Of a stretch of 64,000 nucleotides of DNA, positions 17,984 through 26,571 are shown in pieces. Source of the stretch: AP-15 sp050729795 (GTDB taxonomy: Bacteria > Pseudomonadota > Alphaproteobacteria > ATCC43930 > CGMCC-115725); the NCBI GenBank assembly GCA_050729795.1, contig JBOHME010000003.1, positions 1-64,000 of the forward strand, written 5' to 3'. How positions within the stretch are numbered: position 1 is the first letter of the stretch; each line of letters begins with the position of its first letter. A program made the translations under genes and the position numbers. The notes beneath the pieces are model-generated. The model was not told the origin of the DNA. It saw nothing but the letters and a program-made list of their open reading frames with translations, and did no database searches.

Positions 17984-18457
17984 TTATTCAAGCTCGCCGA
18001 GCGCCCCGGCATGGCTCAATTCCTTGGTGCGCCCGTTGAACCAGACATTGTCGCCGGCCTCGATGCCGTAGAGGTCCTTGAGCGTGATGCGAAACCACAG
18101 CGCCGCGGTCATGTCGTAGTCCGGGACGCCGATACGCTTGCCCTTGATGTCGCCGAGCCCGGCGATGCCCGCCTCGGTGTTGACATAGAGGTGGGGCCAG
18201 TGGTGACCGCGGCTCAGAAACGCCGGCAAGGCCGACCAGTCCCACTTCTTGCCGTCGCCGCGCTCACGCGCGAGCAGCGTCTCCGAAATCGACATTTCCG
18301 ACACGTCGAACTCGTCATAGGCGAGGTAGCGGAAAAACAGCGTTCCCGGTTCAACCGTCACAAAGTCGAGATCAAGGTTCTGCGGCCTGACCGTTCCGTC
18401 CCTGAGCGGGTCGACCCGCGGATTTTCGGAAAACGCGATCGTCAATCGCAATTGCAT
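17984..18457 (-). pseudogene. 3'-truncated substrate-binding / 4,5-dihydroxyphthalate decarboxylase-like gene
   Basis: The 157 residues match the N-terminal half of a family of periplasmic-binding-fold proteins annotated as 4,5-dihydroxyphthalate decarboxylase-like or ABC substrate-binding proteins, usually about 310-330 residues long. Visible features are MQLRLTIAFSENPRVDPLRDG, FRYLAYDEFDVSEMSISE, FLSRGHHWPHLYVNTEAGI and GKRIGVPDYDMTAALWFR. The reading frame ends soon after VWFNGRTKELSHAGAL, where intact members continue, and the stop lies at the right-hand copy of the 19-bp repeat bordering the toxin module. The missing half is not found between here and prfC. The ATG at 18457 follows ggggagga. 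It lies 46 bases after frc on the same strand. Confidence 0.7.
17987..18005 (+). repeat. 19-bp direct repeat, right copy
   Basis: This is an exact copy of ttcaagctcgccgagcgcc at 16992-17010, here forming the last codons of the truncated gene read on the minus strand. A repeat of this length within 1 kb could mark an insertion or recombination boundary. Confidence 0.8.
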
Positions 18458-18503
18458 CGGAGTCCTCCCCAGTCGTTGTTGTCGCGGATTTTCCGGCTCC
18501 GCG

Positions 18504-19700
18504 TCAGACGACGCCGTCCTCGCGCAGGCTTGCGACCTCGTCCGCGTCGAGCCCGCAGATCTCGCCGAGCAGGGCCGCGGTGTGCTCGCCAAGCTGCGGC
18601 GGGCGGGCGATCGCGGCCGGCGAATCCGACAGCTTGACCGGGCAGCCGACCGTCTGATAGGTGCCGCGGGTCGGATAATCGACATCGACGATCATCTCGC
18701 GTTCCTTGAGATGCGGATCGGCCAGGACCTCGCCGGTATCCTGGCAGGCCCCGCTCGGAACGCCGGCCGCCGCCAGGATGCGCATCGCCTCGTGCTTCGA
18801 GCGGCCGCGCGTCCAGCCTTCGACGATGGCGTTGAGCTCCGCGCGGTTGTCCCAGCGCGCGTCTTCGGTGGCAAACCGGGGATCATCAGCCAGCTCCGTC
18901 CGGTCGATTGCTTTGCAGAACGCCGGCCACATCTGTTGCTGCGCGGTAATAAAGACATAATCATTGGGCCCGCCCGGGGCGCAGGGATAGGTCGTGCTCG
19001 GCACCCCCCGGCCCATCTGGTTGCCGCGCCGCGGCATCGCACCCTGAAACCGCTGGTGGTCGCGCAGGCTGACCCGGATGATGTTCACGACAGCGTCCTG
19101 CATCGACACCTCGACCTGCTGGCCGCGCCCGGTCTTGTGGCGCTGTTGCAAGGCGGCAAGGATGCCGATCGCCATGTGCATGCCGGTGCCCGAATCACCG
19201 ATCGCCGGCACGACAAAAGTCGGCGGGTTCTCGGGAAAGCCGGTGATGCTCATCGCACCCCCCATCGCCTGGGCGATCGGCTCGTAGCTCTTGAAGTCGC
19301 GATACGGGCCGTAGGTGCCAAAGCCCTTGATCGATGCATAGATCAGCCGCGGGTTGATCCGCTGCAGCGCCTCCCAGCCAAAGCCGAGCCGGTCGAGCGC
19401 GCCGGGCCCGAAATTTTCGAGCAGCACATCGGATTTGGCGAGCAATTGGCGAAACAGCTCCTTGCCGCGCCCGGTCTTAAGGTTGAGCGTCAGACTGCGC
19501 TTGTTGGCGTTGAACAGCAGGAAAAACAGGCTGTCGCTATCGGCCCGATCGCGCATGTTGCGCCTCGCGACGTCGCCGCCCTTCGGCTCCTCGAGCTTGA
19601 TCACATCGGCGCCGAGGAACCCCAAAATCTGGGCACAGGCCGGCCCCGCCTGGTTGTGGGTCATGTCGATGATGCGGATACCGTCGAGGGCTTGGCTCAT
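18504..19700 (-). CDS. frc: Formyl-CoA transferase-like CoA-transferase family III
   Basis: This 398-residue class III CoA transferase resembles formyl-CoA:oxalate CoA-transferase along its whole length: IRIIDMTHNQAGPACAQILGFLGADVIKLE, then ENFGPGALDRLGF. The catalytic aspartate is in AIGDSGTGMHMAIGIL (Asp169-equivalent), followed by HKTGRGQQVEVSMQDAVVN and LREDGVV at the end. It would move CoA between formyl-CoA and oxalate or a related acid in the cytoplasm. No oxalyl-CoA decarboxylase gene lies nearby, so the substrate may differ. The start at 19700 (MSQALDGIRIID) is the family start; the open frame extends upstream without homology. A truncated substrate-binding-like gene follows in the same direction. 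Confidence 0.85.
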   Translation of the reverse strand: MSQALDGIRIIDMTHNQAGPACAQILGFLGADVIKLEEPKGGDVARRNMRDRADSDSLFFLLFNANKRSLTLNLKTGRGKELFRQLLAKSDVLLENFGPGALDRLGFGWEALQRINPRLIYASIKGFGTYGPYRDFKSYEPIAQAMGGAMSITGFPENPPTFVVPAIGDSGTGMHMAIGILAALQQRHKTGRGQQVEVSMQDAVVNIIRVSLRDHQRFQGAMPRRGNQMGRGVPSTTYPCAPGGPNDYVFITAQQQMWPAFCKAIDRTELADDPRFATEDARWDNRAELNAIVEGWTRGRSKHEAMRILAAAGVPSGACQDTGEVLADPHLKEREMIVDVDYPTRGTYQTVGCPVKLSDSPAAIARPPQLGEHTAALLGEICGLDADEVASLREDGVV

Positions 19701-19886
19701 CACGCGCTCCGTTGCTTGGGTCCGTCTCTCCGTCGAGTATAGCCCGAGGCGGCGATTTCGCAGTCGTTCGGCTGATGAGGCGGGCGCGGCTGCGCGGAAT
19801 CCGCCATTTGGCATTTGCCAAAGCCTGGCATCCCTCGGCTGTGCGCGCCTATGATCCGCCAACAGCGATTTTGCGGGGTGATCACG

Positions 19887-20612
19887 ATGGTCGATTTTGC
19901 CGGCAGCCATGTCGTCGTGACCGGCGGCACCGGGGCCCTCGGCCGCGCGGTCGTCGCCGCGCTGCGCGCCACCGGGGCGGTGTGCCATCTGACCAATCTG
20001 GTCGACGCCGAACTCGACGGTTTTCCGCATCGGCACGATGCCGGGGTGCACATCACGCATGATATCGATGTCGCCGACGAGACCGCGGTGCACCGCTTTT
20101 ATCAGAGCCTGCCGCCGCTCTGGGCGTCGATCCATCTCGCCGGCGGGTTTGCGATGGCCCCGATCGGCGAGATGTCCGCAGCCGATTTCATGGCCCAGTT
20201 TCGGATGAACGCGCTCTCCTCGTTTTTGTGCTCGGCAGCGGCGATCGGCGCCTTCCGGCGGCGGCCGAGTCCCGGCCCGGGCGGCGCGCGCGGCGGCCGG
20301 ATTGTCAATATTGCGGCCCGCCCGGCCTTGGAGCCGCGGCATGGCGCCGGCATGGTCGCCTACGCCGCGGCAAAATCGGCGGTCGCCACCCTGACCCAGG
20401 CGCTGGCCGAAGAGACCGTCGCTGAGGAAATCTGGATCAATGCCATCGCTCCGTCGATCCTCGATACGCCCGCGAACCGTGGCGCGATGCCAAATGCCGA
20501 TTACGGCCGCTGGGTGGCGCCCGCCGCGGCTGCCGAGCTGATCGCGTTTCTCGCGTCGCCGCAGAACCGGGTGACGCGCGGTGCGGTGATCCCGGTCTAT
20601 GGTGGATCCTAA
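19887..20612 (+). CDS. Short-chain dehydrogenase/reductase, Ser-less (DHPR-like) subgroup
   Basis: This 241-residue NAD(P)-dependent oxidoreductase has the Rossmann motif TGGTGALGRAV at 12-22 and the catalytic Tyr159-x3-Lys163 in YAAAKSAV. The usual catalytic Ser is absent: NIAARPALEP stands where classical SDRs have N-[IV]-S-S. Dihydropteridine-reductase-like SDRs also lack this Ser, so activity is likely but the substrate is open. The C-terminal NAIAPSILDTPANRGAMP and ASPQNRVTRGAVIPVYGG are typical. The ATG at 19887 has ggggtg upstream. Divergent from frc. Confidence 0.88.
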   Translation: MVDFAGSHVVVTGGTGALGRAVVAALRATGAVCHLTNLVDAELDGFPHRHDAGVHITHDIDVADETAVHRFYQSLPPLWASIHLAGGFAMAPIGEMSAADFMAQFRMNALSSFLCSAAAIGAFRRRPSPGPGGARGGRIVNIAARPALEPRHGAGMVAYAAAKSAVATLTQALAEETVAEEIWINAIAPSILDTPANRGAMPNADYGRWVAPAAAAELIAFLASPQNRVTRGAVIPVYGGS

Positions 20613-20944
20613 GCATCGCCGCCCGCTCGTCAGCGGTCGCGGTCGCGGACGGGACAGCAGCCCGACCGGGGCGCCGCAGCGCCTGGCGGGTCGCAGGCAG
20701 TCCGGGCCGGGCGATCAGCAAAGGTTCTCGACTGATCGAGCGGCGCACTGCACCCGCGGTCTCAGCGCGGACCGGCGGGCGGCCTGTAGTGTCTCTCGAC
20801 CCGGTAATCTATTGCCACAACAACATCATGTTAACAGTCGCCTGAGTGCTGTTATAAGACCTATTCCAAATTTGCATTTTGCACTGCAGCAGGATCGCCC
20901 TATCTGTGCCGCAGCGGATAGCGAATTTGGATGCGGGGTCGCCG
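20613..20944. other. Intergenic region without supported gene
   Basis: About 330 bases follow the SDR gene. The first 180 are GC-rich with no credible frame; the remainder (about 20800-20900) becomes AT-richer (atgttaacag, tgcattttgcactgcagcag) and probably holds the promoter of the small gene at 20945. No hairpin with a T-tract was found. Confidence 0.35.
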
Positions 20945-21148
20945 ATGAAGCACAGCGCAGGACGTCTCGACCGGATTACCAGCGAGATGAACGCGTGGCT
21001 GTTGGCGATCGCCATCGGTCTCGGGATGCTCGATCTGACCGTGCTGGTGGCCAAGGCCATGCCGGCGCTGCCGCAATTGCCGGCCGCAGCCGCCAGCCAG
21101 ACGACTTCGCCAAGCCCTGCGGCGGTTTCTCCAGCAACCCGCGGCTGA
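20945..21148 (+). CDS. Small single-helix membrane protein, hypothetical
   Basis: The protein has 67 residues: a charged N-terminus (MKHSAGRLDRITSEMN), one clear transmembrane helix (AWLLAIAIGLGMLDLTVLVA) and a Pro/Ala/Ser-rich tail. Charge distribution suggests the N-terminus stays in the cytoplasm. No family is recognised. An upstream in-frame start at 20879 is possible. The well-formed helix and AT-rich upstream region favour a real gene, but evidence is modest. Confidence 0.5.
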   Translation: MKHSAGRLDRITSEMNAWLLAIAIGLGMLDLTVLVAKAMPALPQLPAAAASQTTSPSPAAVSPATRG

Positions 21149-21246
21149 GAATTTTTTTGCAGGTGCATCGGCCCGCTTGAGGCCGAATTCGTCCCCAGCC
21201 GAGCCTGGGCAAGCCCGCTGCTTGGATTGCTGCACAGACCCGGATC

Positions 21247-21456
21247 TCAGCGGCGCAGTTCGCTCCCGCCGACCATAGCGCGCACCCGGCGACGGTGGCG
21301 CAGGCTTTCGGTTTCGGACGCGCGCTGCTGCAGCGCCTGCCGGTCGGCATGGCTGACGTTGCCCTGAGTCCGCACGACACAAGCGGTCGGGCAGCGCGTG
21401 ACGCCGTTGTCACGAATAAAGGCGGCGATAGCGGCTTCGTATTCGCTGTCGGGCAT
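21247..21456 (-). CDS. Small conserved hypothetical protein
   Basis: This 69-residue protein begins MPDSEYEAAIAAFIRDNGVTRCPTACVV and ends with a basic helix rich in Arg. The pattern AAFIRDNGVTRCPTAC followed by ADRQAL resembles small alphaproteobacterial hypothetical proteins, so it is likely genuine although without known function. A gggatcgagg stretch precedes the ATG at 21456; the frame stays open further upstream. It lies downstream of nadE on the same strand. Confidence 0.55.
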   Translation of the reverse strand: MPDSEYEAAIAAFIRDNGVTRCPTACVVRTQGNVSHADRQALQQRASETESLRHRRRVRAMVGGSELRR

Positions 21457-21632
21457 GGCCTCGATCCCAAGATAGCTGGTCGTTGTCGCGGTCGAATCTA
21501 AGCGGAAGAGCCCGAAATACAGCACAGAATTGTTGGTTAAATTTGCCGTATTGATGGTTAAATTAACCTCCAGCGCGCCGCATTTGTGCGGTCCTCGCGC
21601 TTGACCTGGCTGGCGCCTCGTTCTCGCGAGAC

Positions 21633-23684
21633 CTACCCTTCCTCGGGAATTCCGGCTTCGAGCTCGGCGAGCCAAACCTCGGCATTCGCATCCGACGGGG
21701 CGCGCCAATCGCTGCGCGGCGACAGCGAGCCGCCCGACGAGATTTTTGGGCCGTTGGGCAGCGCCGAGCGCTTGAACTGGCTCTGCTGGTAAAAGCGCCG
21801 CACAAACACGCGCAGCCAGTGCTTGATCTCGGCGAGGCTGTATGCCCGCCGTGCTGTTTGCGGCGTGTTGACGGGCCACGCCCCGCGCTCGGCATCGGCC
21901 CAGGCGCTCCACGACAGATACGCGATCTTGGACGGGCTGAACCCCCATCGCGTCGCGTAATAGAGATTGAAATCCTGCAATGCATAGGGGCCGACAATGC
22001 TCTCGGTCGATTGCATCAGGCCATCGGCACCGGGCGGCACCAGCTCCGGCGAGATCTCGGTTGCGAGGATCGCCTCGAGGATCGGCGCCGTTTCCGCACC
22101 CAGATCGCCCGACGCCGCGACAAAGCGGATCAGATGCTGGATCAGCGTCTTGGCGACCGAGGCATTGGGGTTGTAATGCGACATCTGGTCGCCGACCCCG
22201 TAGGTGCACCAGCCGAGCCCGAGCTCGGACAAATCGCCGGTGCCGACCACCAGACCGCCATTGTGGTTGGCGAGCCGGAACAGATAATCGGTGCGCAACC
22301 CGGCCTGGACGTTCTCGAAGGTCACATCGTAATGCGCCGCCCCGCGGGCCGAGGCGTGACCGAGGTCGTCGAGCATCTGGCGCGCTGCCGGGCGGATGTC
22401 GATTTCGGCACCGCTGACGCCGAGCGCCCGCATCAGCTTCCAGGCATTCTCTTTGGTCGCCTCGCCGGTGGCAAAGCCGGGCAGCGTATAGGCGAGGATG
22501 TTGGTGCGCGGCAGCCCGAGCCGGTCGATCGCGCGCACCGCGACGATCAGCGCCTGGGTCGAATCGAGCCCGCCGGAGACACCGATCACAAGCTTTTCGA
22601 GCCCGGTCGCCGCGAGCCGCTGGGCCAGCCCCTGGACCTGGATGTTGTAGGCCTCGTAACAGTTTTCGCGCAGCATCGCCGGGTCAGACGGCACATAGGG
22701 AAACCGCTCGACCTCGCGGCGCAGTGCGAGTCGTTCGCCGGGTGCCGCAAAGGCGAAATCGATCGTGCGGAACGCGGGCAGCGAATTCGTAGCGGCGCGC
22801 GCGCAATCGCCAAAGGTGTTGATGCGCATCCGCTCCTGCCGGATCCGGTCGAGATCGACATCGGCCGTGGCCATTTCCGGGTTCGAAGAAAACCGCTCGG
22901 TCTCGGCCAGCCCCTCGCCCAATTCAAAGATGCCGGCCTGGCCGTCCCAGGCGAGATCGGTCGTCGATTCGCCAGCACCGGCTGCGGAATAGGCGTAAGC
23001 GGCGAGGCAGCGCGCCGATTGCCCGGCGCAGAGAAGGCGGCGCCTCTGCGCCTTGCCGATCGTGATGTTGCTGGCGGACAGGTTCAGCAGGATCTCTGCC
23101 CCGCAGAGTGCCGCCGCGGTGCTCGGCGGCTGCGGCACCCACAGATCCTCGCAGATCTCGACATGAAAGGTGAACCCGGTCGCCTCGCCGGCGGCAAAGA
23201 TCAGATCGCTGCCAAACGGCACCCGCTCTGCGGCGACGACGATCGACCGGCCGCCGGTCCCCTCGCCCGAGGTAAAATGCCGGCGCTCGTAGAATTCACG
23301 ATAATTCGGCAGATAAATCTTCGGCACGACACCCAGCAGCCGACCCCGATGGATCACCGCCCCACAGTTATAAAGATGTCCCTGGCGGCGCAGCGGGGCG
23401 CCGACGACAAAGACCGGAAACCGCTCGCGGCTCGCCTGGACCAGCCGACCGAGCTCCTCCTCGACCGCGTCGAGCACCGCGCCCTGAAACAGCAGGTCGT
23501 CGATCGCATAAGCCGACAGGCACAGCTCGGGGAACACCATCAGCGCGACCCGCGCCGTGTCGCCGGCGGCGAGCAGAGCCTCGACCGCTCGCGAGTTGCT
23601 GCGCGGCTCGGCGATGCGAACCTGCGGCACGCAGGCGGCGACGCGCAGGAACTGATGGCGGTACGGCGAAAAAAACGATGACAT
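21633..23684 (-). CDS. nadE: Glutamine-dependent NAD+ synthetase
   Basis: This 683-residue two-domain enzyme makes NAD+ from deamido-NAD+, ATP and glutamine in the final step of NAD synthesis. The N-terminal nitrilase-type glutaminase domain shows the Glu-Lys-Cys triad in VFPELCLSAYA, VPKIYLPNYREFYE and HVEICEDLWVP. The C-terminal synthetase domain shows the PP-loop VIGVSGGLDSTQAL and VVGTGDLSELGLGWCTYGVGDQ. The start at 23684 (MSSFFSPYRHQFLRVAACVP) gives the family length; the frame continues upstream into dedA in the same strand without homology. Confidence 0.95.
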   Translation of the reverse strand: MSSFFSPYRHQFLRVAACVPQVRIAEPRSNSRAVEALLAAGDTARVALMVFPELCLSAYAIDDLLFQGAVLDAVEEELGRLVQASRERFPVFVVGAPLRRQGHLYNCGAVIHRGRLLGVVPKIYLPNYREFYERRHFTSGEGTGGRSIVVAAERVPFGSDLIFAAGEATGFTFHVEICEDLWVPQPPSTAAALCGAEILLNLSASNITIGKAQRRRLLCAGQSARCLAAYAYSAAGAGESTTDLAWDGQAGIFELGEGLAETERFSSNPEMATADVDLDRIRQERMRINTFGDCARAATNSLPAFRTIDFAFAAPGERLALRREVERFPYVPSDPAMLRENCYEAYNIQVQGLAQRLAATGLEKLVIGVSGGLDSTQALIVAVRAIDRLGLPRTNILAYTLPGFATGEATKENAWKLMRALGVSGAEIDIRPAARQMLDDLGHASARGAAHYDVTFENVQAGLRTDYLFRLANHNGGLVVGTGDLSELGLGWCTYGVGDQMSHYNPNASVAKTLIQHLIRFVAASGDLGAETAPILEAILATEISPELVPPGADGLMQSTESIVGPYALQDFNLYYATRWGFSPSKIAYLSWSAWADAERGAWPVNTPQTARRAYSLAEIKHWLRVFVRRFYQQSQFKRSALPNGPKISSGGSLSPRSDWRAPSDANAEVWLAELEAGIPEEG

Positions 23685-23773
23685 CGGAAAATGGCGCTCG
23701 CAGCATCGGCTGATCCCGTCAATCTGGGCAGCCGCAACTCTTTGTGGAAGGGCGGAACCGGGGTGGCTTCGGA

Positions 23774-24394
23774 TCAGCGCCGCCGCTGCCGCGCGCGCAG
23801 CAATGCCCACACCATGCTGCCGATCCCGAACAGCGTGAACCCGGCCAATACCAATATGGCGAAATTGGTGGCGCCGATCAGCCGCTGACCGATCCGGCCG
23901 ACCGCATCGCCGGCAAAGAGCAGCATCGGCGCCCATACCAGGGCCGAGGTGACGTTGGCGACCCAGAAGCCCCGGGGCGACATCTGCATGATGCCGGCCG
24001 CGAGCGGGATCACCGCACGCACCGGGCCAAAGAAACGGCCGATAAACACGCTGATCCCGCCGTACCGGGCAAAAAACCGGATGCCGCCCGGCAATAGGTC
24101 GGGATGCCGGGTGAACGGCCACACGCGGGCAAGGCCGCCGCCGAACCGGCGCCCAATCCAATACGAGATCGAATCGCCGAGCACCGCACCGAGGATCGCC
24201 CCCACCAGCACCGGCAGGTATGGCAAGGTCCCGCTCGCCATCAGCGCACCGGCGGCGATCAACAGCGAGGTTCCCGGAAACAACAGGCTGACAAAGGCGA
24301 AGGATTCGCCAAAGGCGGTGACGAACATGATCGCGAACGCCCACCCGGCATGCGCGGCGATAAAGGCGAGCGTCGGCTGGACCAGATGCTCCAT
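23774..24394 (-). CDS. DedA family membrane protein
   Basis: This 206-residue inner-membrane protein of the DedA/VTT superfamily (proposed lipid scramblases and flippases linked to envelope homeostasis) has the core motif FGESFAFVSLLFPGTSLLIAAGAL, the GAILGAVLGDSISYWIGRRFG region and RFFGPVRAVIPLAAG, with the conserved Arg and Pro residues of the re-entrant loops. About five hydrophobic segments are visible. It lies 89 bases upstream of nadE on the same strand. Confidence 0.9.
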   Translation of the reverse strand: MEHLVQPTLAFIAAHAGWAFAIMFVTAFGESFAFVSLLFPGTSLLIAAGALMASGTLPYLPVLVGAILGAVLGDSISYWIGRRFGGGLARVWPFTRHPDLLPGGIRFFARYGGISVFIGRFFGPVRAVIPLAAGIMQMSPRGFWVANVTSALVWAPMLLFAGDAVGRIGQRLIGATNFAILVLAGFTLFGIGSMVWALLRARQRRR

Positions 24395-24595
24395 CGTTTA
24401 GACATGAGACATTATGCGCGCGCGGGATGCCTGGATAGCATCACGCCCTTAAGCTAGCCTGACCGAGCCGAGGCCACCCCGATCCGGTCGTCGCGGCGAG
24501 CCGGACGGGACCGGCCCAGCGTCGGCCGGTTGGCGCAGCACTCTGCGAACAGCCGCAGCGATGGGTCGCCGACATCTCGGAACCTGAGGGAAAAC

Positions 24596-25231
24596 ATGGC
24601 TCACCCGATCGTTTATGGCCCTCCCGGCAGCACCTATGTGTGGAGCGCACGGCTCGCGCTGGCCGAGAAGGGTGTCACCCACGAACTGGTCGAGCTGTCG
24701 TTTGGTGCCCACAAGGAAGAGCCGCATCTATCGCGCCAGCCTTTCGCCAGGGTCCCCGCCTTCGAGCATGACGGGTTCGCGCTCTACGAAACCCAGGCGA
24801 TCATGCGCTATGTCGACGAGCGCTTTCCGGGCGCCCCGCTGCAGCCCGAGGATGTGCACCAATGGTCGCGGATGAACCAGATCATCGGCATCGTCGATGC
24901 CTATGCGTGGCCCAGCATCGCCGCCACGATCCTCTATAACCGCATGCTGGTGCCGCGCCTTGGCGCCACCCCGGACGAAGCAGCGATCGCCGCGGCTCTG
25001 CCGCGCGCGCAACTGTGCCTGGCCGAGATCAACCGGCTGATGGAGGATCACGCGTTTCTCGCCGCCGATTTTGTCAGCCTCGCCGATCTGATGGTGATCC
25101 CGCTCCTACATTATTTTGCCAATGTGCCGGACGGTCGCGAACCCTTGTCGCGCCACCCGAAGCTGCGCGATTGGATCGGCCGGATGGAGACCCGGCAGAG
25201 CTTTCAGGTGACCAAGCCGCCGCTGCCCTAG
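24596..25231 (+). CDS. Glutathione S-transferase family protein
   Basis: The protein has 211 residues. The N-terminal thioredoxin-like domain begins HPIVYGPPGSTYVWSARLALAEKGV and has the cis-proline and glutathione-binding FARVPAFEHDGFALYETQAIMRYVDERF; the helical C-terminal domain contains LAADFVSLADLMVIPLL, the N-capping-box region of GSTs. It resembles the bacterial theta/phi-like group. The ATG at 24596 follows tgaggg. The substrate is unknown. Confidence 0.9.
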   Translation: MAHPIVYGPPGSTYVWSARLALAEKGVTHELVELSFGAHKEEPHLSRQPFARVPAFEHDGFALYETQAIMRYVDERFPGAPLQPEDVHQWSRMNQIIGIVDAYAWPSIAATILYNRMLVPRLGATPDEAAIAAALPRAQLCLAEINRLMEDHAFLAADFVSLADLMVIPLLHYFANVPDGREPLSRHPKLRDWIGRMETRQSFQVTKPPLP

Positions 25232-25279
25232 CTAGGGTGCGGCGAAAGGCTGGCCTTCTCCGGTCCGCCGTGGCACCGG

Positions 25280-25498
25280 TTATTTCCGGTAGGGGTTGAC
25301 GAGACCGGCGACAATCGCCGCTAGCACGTCGCGCAGCTGGCGTTCGTCCGCACCCATCAGCACTGCGTCTTCGAGCGCCTCCTGCGCCAGCTCGCGCAAT
25401 TCTGCGAGGTTTTCGTTCAGCATCTTGATCTTTTCGACACAGGACACCGGTTCGCCCTCGGGTGTCCGCCATACCGGAAACTCGCTCGGTTTGCTCAT
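25280..25498 (-). CDS. Small conserved hypothetical protein downstream of mlaD
   Basis: This 72-residue acidic, helical protein begins MSKPSEFPVWRTPEGEPVSC and contains VEKIKMLNENLAELRELAQEALEDAVLMG. It looks like a single amphipathic helical hairpin. It begins 17 bases after the mlaD stop on the same strand and is probably in the operon. No function is known; the helical character and good coding composition support a real gene. Confidence 0.65.
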   Translation of the reverse strand: MSKPSEFPVWRTPEGEPVSCVEKIKMLNENLAELRELAQEALEDAVLMGADERQLRDVLAAIVAGLVNPYRK

Positions 25499-25515
25499 CG
25501 CCCGTGATCTCCCGG

Positions 25516-26025
25516 CTATTTGAGCTCGTCGCCGGCCCCTGCCGCCGGCGCCGCTGCACCGCCGGCGCCCGGCTTCTTCTGCCCGTTCGGCTGCGAAAAG
25601 ATCATCTGCCCGATCAGGTTTTCGAGGCTGACCGCAGACTGCGTGTATTTGATCCGGCCCCCTGGCGCGATGTTCTTATCCGAGCCGCCAGGAACCAACG
25701 AAACAATCTTATCAGCGAGCAGGCTTGGCGAGCTGATCTCGGCAACGGTGTCGTCGGGCAATCTATACTCGGGATTGATACTCATATTGAGCGTAGCGAC
25801 GAAGGTCTTAGGGTCGAGGGTTTCGGCGGTCACCGAGCCGACCTTGACCCCGCCGATGCGCACATCGCTGCCGTCGCGAATACCGTCGACGTCCTGGAAC
25901 TGTGCCGTCACCCGGTAGCCGCCGACCGCCCGCACCTCGCTTGTCGAATAGGCGAAGAACAGAAACAGCGCGGCGATCACGAGGACGACCGCGCCCATGA
26001 CCGTCTCGATCACATTGCCGCGCAT
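25516..26025 (-). CDS. mlaD: Outer membrane lipid asymmetry maintenance protein MlaD
   Basis: This protein of about 169 residues is the membrane-anchored MCE-domain subunit of the Mla phospholipid transport system. The N-terminal helix is VIETVMGAVVLVIAALFLFFAYS, followed by the MCE core YRVTAQFQDVDGIRDGSDVRIGGVKVGSV and the tail segment ISSPSLLADKIVSLVPGG. A start at 26067 (MSAAIERRPRGIGAMRG) is an alternative with a closer purine stretch; 26025 matches family N-termini better. It lies just downstream of the NDUFA12 gene. Other mla genes are not in the window. Confidence 0.92.
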   Translation of the reverse strand: MRGNVIETVMGAVVLVIAALFLFFAYSTSEVRAVGGYRVTAQFQDVDGIRDGSDVRIGGVKVGSVTAETLDPKTFVATLNMSINPEYRLPDDTVAEISSPSLLADKIVSLVPGGSDKNIAPGGRIKYTQSAVSLENLIGQMIFSQPNGQKKPGAGGAAAPAAGAGDELK

Positions 26026-26077
26026 CGCCCCGATCCCTCGCGGCCGCCGCTCGATTGCCGCCGACATCGCTCCCGGC

Positions 26078-26467
26078 CTATTCGGGGGTCCACGGCTCGT
26101 AATCGCCGGTCGTTTGCGCCCGCCGCCCGCCGCGCAGGATCGAGCCCGGCGGACGGTAGGCAAAGGGTGTGCCGGTCATGTTCGGCTGATGCTCCTTTTC
26201 CCAGGGATAGCGGGTGCGCATTCCTGGATGCGGCACCTCGTCCACCGTGTGGTGCAGCCATGCATGCCATTCAGACGGCACCTTCGAGCCCTCCGGCTCG
26301 CCCATATAGATGACCCAGCGCTTCTCGCGGCTGGCGCGTCCGCCACCGCGCGGCAGATCCCGCCGCCCCTTCTCGCGGTAATAGCGGTTGCCGAGGCTGT
26401 CGGTGCCGACATAGTCGCCGCGCAGCAAGGTCAACAGGCGCGTGCCGAGGCTCATCGCTCCATCCAT
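26078..26467 (-). CDS. NADH:ubiquinone oxidoreductase subunit NDUFA12 family
   Basis: This 129-residue homologue of the mitochondrial complex I accessory subunit NDUFA12 (B17.2), found in alphaproteobacteria, shows the family signatures YVGTDSLGNRYYRE, KRWVIYMGEPEGSKVPSEWHAWLHH and the closing YEPWTPE. It associates with the peripheral arm of complex I in characterised systems. An internal ATG at 26455 is an alternative start. Adjacent mlaD downstream is a common alphaproteobacterial arrangement. Confidence 0.93.
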   Translation of the reverse strand: MDGAMSLGTRLLTLLRGDYVGTDSLGNRYYREKGRRDLPRGGGRASREKRWVIYMGEPEGSKVPSEWHAWLHHTVDEVPHPGMRTRYPWEKEHQPNMTGTPFAYRPPGSILRGGRRAQTTGDYEPWTPE

Positions 26468-26571
26468 TGGCTCACTACCGGCGGCTGGACCGCGCGGCGG
26501 CGCGCTTTATCGCACCAGCGGTGCGGCGGCGTAAAGTTCAAACCGCTTGACCCCACCCGTCGCCTGCATCA

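Noticed and set aside
21819..23681. Plus-strand frame of 620 codons opposite nadE
   Set aside because: nadE has complete catalytic motifs on the minus strand; this frame is compositionally a shadow.
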